Assembly: GCA_031549535.1 (NCBI GenBank)
Contig: JAVBPP010000051.1
Coordinates: 1 to 43,671 of the forward strand
Source: JAVBPP01 sp031549535
GTDB taxonomy: Bacteria; Bacillota; Clostridia; Oscillospirales; Acutalibacteraceae
Direction of reading: 5' to 3'
Length of the DNA: 43,671 bases
Below are positions 40,689 through 43,671 of this stretch, one piece after another. Position 1 is the stretch's first letter. Every line of letters starts with the position of its first letter. The notes beneath the pieces were generated by a model that saw only the letters and a program-made list of their open reading frames with translations, had not been told where the DNA came from and searched no databases. A program made the position numbers and the translations under genes.

Positions 40689-42065
40689 ATGGATAACGAA
40701 AATAGACCTCTCGGCGGCTCTGATGGAACGCCGAATGACCCGCGTTCCCCCCGTGTGAAAGAAAAATTTGTGGTTCATATCGAAGAGGACTTTGGCGAGT
40801 ATTTGCAAGAGGAGCCCCGTTATAATGGCGAGGTGTATTTTTCCAATCCTCCGCCCAGGCCCGCTCCGCCTGCACAAGCCGCGCCGGTGCGCAGGCCGCA
40901 GCCCGCGAAAAAGCCTGTGCGCAAAAAGCGCAAACTGTTGGACCGCAACGCGAGCATTGCATACTTAGCCGTCTGTATTCTGATTGTGCTCATCTCCGGC
41001 GGTGTTTCTATCTACGCAATCAGCTGCATCAATGATGTGCTGGCGCTGAACAGGGATAACTATTCCGTCAACATCACCGTTCCGGAGAAGGCCACAACGG
41101 CGGAAATTATTGAGCTGTTGCACAATGAAGGGCTCATTAAGCGCCCGGAGTTCTGCAAACTGTTCTTTGACTTGACCTATCTGTTTAAAACCCCCCTGCC
41201 CACAGATAAGGACGGCAATGTGACAGGGCCGCGCCCCGACCCCGTGTATAACAGCGGTGTCTATAACGTGGAGGCCGACCAGGGCTTGGAAGGCATGCTC
41301 AATCAATTCCGCTATGTACGTTCCTCTCCCAAATCCGTGAGCCTGGTTTTCCCCGAGGGCTTCAGTGCCTATCAGATTGCCAAACGCTTGGAGGACGCCA
41401 ATGTCTGCCGCGCAGAGCTGTTTTTCAGCACCTTGCGCGAGGCCGGCTATGGTGAAAATTACAGCTTCATTAAAGATATTCCGGAAAATGCCAACCGCAA
41501 TTTCACTGTGGAGGGCTACCTCTTCCCCGCCAGATATGAGTTTTTTATTGACGAAAACCCCAGCAGTATCGTCCGCCGTTTTTTAACCACCTTTCAAAAA
41601 AACTGGACGGCAGATTATCAAAAAAAGGCGGATAAGGCAGGCCTTAGCATTGACCAAGTCATCATTCTGGCTTCCATCGTGCAACGTGAAGCTGCCAGCC
41701 AGGAACAGATGGGCGGCATCGCCATGGTGCTGCTCAACCGCCTGAAAAATCCGGCGGAATACCCCATTTTGGGCTGCAACGCCACTAAGGACTACATCAC
41801 CAGAGATGCTGCGAAGGTGTTCGGTACAACAGCCACACAGGAGCTTGCGGCAAAATACGACACCTACGCGATTGAGGGGCTGCCGCCCGGATCGGTTTGC
41901 AACCCCGGAAAAGACGCCATAGAGGCAGTTTTGAGCCCTGACACCGGCAAACAGAAATGGAACTTCTTCCAGCATGACAAAAACGGGGAAATCTATTATG
42001 CAGAAACAGACGGCCAACACAAGCGTAAGACCGATGAACTCAGAAGCAGCGGATTGGCACCGTGA
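40689..42065 (+). CDS. mltG: Endolytic transglycosylase MltG (YceG-like)
   Basis: 458 residues. MltG cleaves nascent peptidoglycan strands and probably ends glycan elongation. A cytoplasmic Pro/Lys/Arg-rich tail of about 87 residues precedes a membrane helix (about 88-112), then a LysM-like part (VPEKATTAEIIELLHNEGLI, FPEGFSAYQIAKRLEDANV) and the YceG catalytic domain. The catalytic Glu is in LASIVQREAAS (Glu 334). GVYNVEADQGLEGMLNQ, LEGYLFPARYEF-like GYLFPARYEFF and PAEYPILGCNATKDYI are further landmarks, as is LPPGSVCNPGKDAIEAVL. Ribosome site GGAGGGG. Overlapped by the next gene. Confidence 0.95.
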   Translation: MDNENRPLGGSDGTPNDPRSPRVKEKFVVHIEEDFGEYLQEEPRYNGEVYFSNPPPRPAPPAQAAPVRRPQPAKKPVRKKRKLLDRNASIAYLAVCILIVLISGGVSIYAISCINDVLALNRDNYSVNITVPEKATTAEIIELLHNEGLIKRPEFCKLFFDLTYLFKTPLPTDKDGNVTGPRPDPVYNSGVYNVEADQGLEGMLNQFRYVRSSPKSVSLVFPEGFSAYQIAKRLEDANVCRAELFFSTLREAGYGENYSFIKDIPENANRNFTVEGYLFPARYEFFIDENPSSIVRRFLTTFQKNWTADYQKKADKAGLSIDQVIILASIVQREAASQEQMGGIAMVLLNRLKNPAEYPILGCNATKDYITRDAAKVFGTTATQELAAKYDTYAIEGLPPGSVCNPGKDAIEAVLSPDTGKQKWNFFQHDKNGEIYYAETDGQHKRKTDELRSSGLAP

Positions 42066-43311
42066 TTTGAAACGGCCGGCAAACACCGCAGAGCTGCTTT
42101 CGCCTTGCGGCGACAGCGCGGCGCTTGCGGCGGCGCTGGAATTCGGCGCGGACGCGGTTTATCTGGGTGCGAAAAGCTTAGGGATGCGCACCGCGCCACA
42201 AAACTTTAGCTGGGACGAGCTGGAGCAGGCCTGCGCCCTTGTGCATAGCCGGGGCAAAAAACTTTACCTCACCTGTAATATTTTGCCGCGCAATGCGGAT
42301 ATCCCCTCCTACCCCGCCTTTCTCGCAAACGCCGAGGCGGCAGGGGTCGATGCGTTGATTCTCTCCGATTTGGGGCTGCTGGAAGCCGCCAAGCGCCATG
42401 CCCCGCATACCGAAATTCATATTTCCACGCAGGCGGGCGTCACAAATTATGAGAGCGCGCTTGCGCTTTATCGCTTGGGCGCCAGGCGTTTTGTTCCCGC
42501 GCGGGAGCTGCATTTGGAGGAGTTGGCGCAGATGAAAGCCAAGCTCCCGCAGGACGCGCAGCTGGAATGTTTTGTCCACGGTGCGATGTGCGTGTGTTTC
42601 TCCGGCCGCTGCTTAATCTCTTCTTACCTAACGGGGCGCAGCGCAAACGCGGGCGACTGCACGCAGCCCTGCCGTTGGAACTATAGCCTCGTAGAGGAAA
42701 CACGCCCGGGGCAATATTTTCCGCTTTTTGAAGAAGATGGCGGCAGTTATCTGCTCAATGCGCAGGATTTATGCATGATTTCCCACCTGCCGGAGCTGCT
42801 TGCTGCCGGAATAGACAGCCTAAAAATTGAGGGCAGAGCCAAAAGCGAATATTACACCGCCGTTGTGACCAACTCCTATCGCTGCGCCTTGGACGGCCTT
42901 GCCGCCTGTGAAAACCCGGCGCAATATCAGCCGGAGCCATGGATACGCGCGGAGCTGGATAAAATCAGCCATCGCCCCTATTGCACAGGCTTCTTTTTCG
43001 CAGACGCCGCCATGATTCATGAGGGCGGCGGCTATGAACGCGCCTGGGAACTGGCCGCAATTGCGGAAAGCTGGGAGGACGGTGTGCTAACCGTCCGCCA
43101 GCGCAACCGTTTTTTCGAGGGCGAGATGCTGGAGGTCTTTCTTCCGGGTCAAAAGCCGGCGCAAATCACCGTGCGGGGCTTATGCGATTTAGACGGCTCC
43201 CCCTTGACAAATGCACCGAACCCAATGCGCCTGTTTCGTTTTTGCTGTGAAACCCCTATCCCGTCCGGCGCGATTCTGCGCCGAGAGAAGGATGCGCCAT
43301 GCCGATTGTAA
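41998..43311 (+). CDS. Peptidase U32 family protein (TrhP-like tRNA hydroxylation candidate)
   Basis: 437 residues from ATG 41998 (GGGGA eight bases upstream), which overlaps the mltG end by 68 bases; ATG 42034 is an alternative with a poorer ribosome site. U32 proteins include TrhP/YegQ, needed for 5-hydroxyuridine in tRNA wobble positions, and collagenase-like proteins. Seen: ELLSPCGDSAALAAALEFGAD near the start, ECFVHGAMCVCFSGRCLIS with clustered Cys, then SANAGDCTQPCRWNY (together about 190-225), LNAQDLCMISHLPELLAAGID and LKIEGRAKSEYYTA. A C-terminal beta-barrel-like part follows. mltG next to U32 is a recurrent gene order in Clostridia. Confidence 0.9.
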   Translation: MQKQTANTSVRPMNSEAADWHRDLKRPANTAELLSPCGDSAALAAALEFGADAVYLGAKSLGMRTAPQNFSWDELEQACALVHSRGKKLYLTCNILPRNADIPSYPAFLANAEAAGVDALILSDLGLLEAAKRHAPHTEIHISTQAGVTNYESALALYRLGARRFVPARELHLEELAQMKAKLPQDAQLECFVHGAMCVCFSGRCLISSYLTGRSANAGDCTQPCRWNYSLVEETRPGQYFPLFEEDGGSYLLNAQDLCMISHLPELLAAGIDSLKIEGRAKSEYYTAVVTNSYRCALDGLAACENPAQYQPEPWIRAELDKISHRPYCTGFFFADAAMIHEGGGYERAWELAAIAESWEDGVLTVRQRNRFFEGEMLEVFLPGQKPAQITVRGLCDLDGSPLTNAPNPMRLFRFCCETPIPSGAILRREKDAPCRL

Positions 43312-43671
43312 CCGAGGCACAATTTAATCAAAAGCTAAAATCCGGTAAGCTAGCCGGGTTGTATTTGCTATACGGCAACGAGAATTATCTCAAGCAGCAT
43401 TACACAGAACGTATTCGAAAGCTCACCGTGGGCGAGGATTTCGCCACCTTCAACTTTCAGCGCTTTGAAGGCAAAAACATCTCTCCGGACGAGGTGCACG
43501 AGGCGGTGGAGGGCATGCCCTTCATGAGCGAAAGCAAGTGCGTTCTGGTGCAGGATATGCCCTTGGACAGCCTGCCGGACACCGAGCGCGGCAAACTGAC
43601 GGAGCTTATTTGTGATGTCCCCCCCTATTGTGCATTGGTATTTTTACTGCTGGACTTAGAAATTTCTATGA
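43299..43671 (+). CDS. holA: DNA polymerase III delta subunit (5' part, cut by window edge)
   Basis: About 124 codons from ATG 43299 run off the window. The start overlaps the U32 gene end by 13 bases. KLKSGKLAGLYLLYGNENYLKQHYTERI is the classic N-terminal Walker-type region of the delta subunit, followed by FNFQRFEGKNISPDEVHEAVEGMPFMSESKCVLVQ, the DNApol3-delta N-terminal domain. Delta opens the sliding clamp in the clamp loader. Position after the mltG-U32 pair fits. Confidence 0.88.
   Translation, partial: MPIVTEAQFNQKLKSGKLAGLYLLYGNENYLKQHYTERIRKLTVGEDFATFNFQRFEGKNISPDEVHEAVEGMPFMSESKCVLVQDMPLDSLPDTERGKLTELICDVPPYCALVFLLLDLEISM

Overview
The window looks like chromosome from a spore-forming anaerobic Firmicute of the class Clostridia, probably an Oscillospiraceae/Ruminococcaceae-type gut bacterium. 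The evidence is a spoIIP gene, a T-box leader, fakA-recG gene order, ferredoxin-dependent 2-oxoacid oxidoreductase genes (iorA, iorB), cohesin and dockerin domains, and strong AGGAGG-type ribosome binding sites. The genes are mostly GC-rich, with a few A+T-rich patches. No tRNA, rRNA, CRISPR array or prophage was seen. The species is not identified.

Layout. 1-5333 (minus strand): a fakA-recG-BadF-type kinase-methyltransferase run from a promoter at about 5400. 5509-7687 (minus): a lipoprotein, an A+T-rich secreted protein and a small overlapping leader ORF. 7889-9664 (plus): a methionine T-box followed by a metG whose reading frame is broken by an internal deletion. 9655-11644 (minus): a small conserved protein, a membrane-anchored protein and spoIIP. 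11766-14852 (plus): DUF1836 regulator, SPFH/prohibitin protein, acyltransferase and DUF4180 protein. 14909-16419 (minus): two tandem paralogous exported proteins. 16582-25718 (plus): a secreted dockerin protein, a GPH-type transporter, lepA, a membrane-anchored cohesin protein, an ECF sigma factor with a coupled membrane partner, and a tiny HTH protein. 25827-33740 (plus): one apparent operon for aromatic 2-oxoacid/aryl-acetate metabolism (Na+ symporter, paaK, iorA, iorB, second paaK, tandem-ACT protein), interrupted between iorA and iorB by a decayed REP-type transposase, a small ferredoxin ORF and a repeat. 33870-37783: a degenerate PP2C-like membrane protein, a UbiA-family prenyltransferase and a convergent polytopic GT-C-like protein. 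37931 to the end (plus): a housekeeping run tmk, GNAT, DJ-1, 5-FCL, mltG, U32 peptidase, holA (cut by the window edge).

Functional themes. IorAB would oxidatively decarboxylate aryl-pyruvates to aryl-acetyl-CoA with reduction of ferredoxin. The PaaK ligases interconvert aryl-acetates and their CoA esters, the ACT protein may sense an aromatic amino acid, and the symporter may move a substrate or product. The cohesin protein (signal peptide plus C-terminal membrane helix) and the dockerin protein (signal peptide, no anchor) could form a cell-surface pair.

Most unusual observations: (1) four copies of an intergenic palindromic repeat whose central stem keeps pairing through compensatory base changes, one of them in the leader of the broken metG; (2) a large nested palindrome at 23474-23622 with a half copy at 14868-14902; (3) the cohesin-dockerin pair; (4) a hairpin loop holding three tandem octamers in the 5' leader of the aryl-acid operon; (5) a hairpin that can mask the ribosome binding site of a 68-residue HTH protein.
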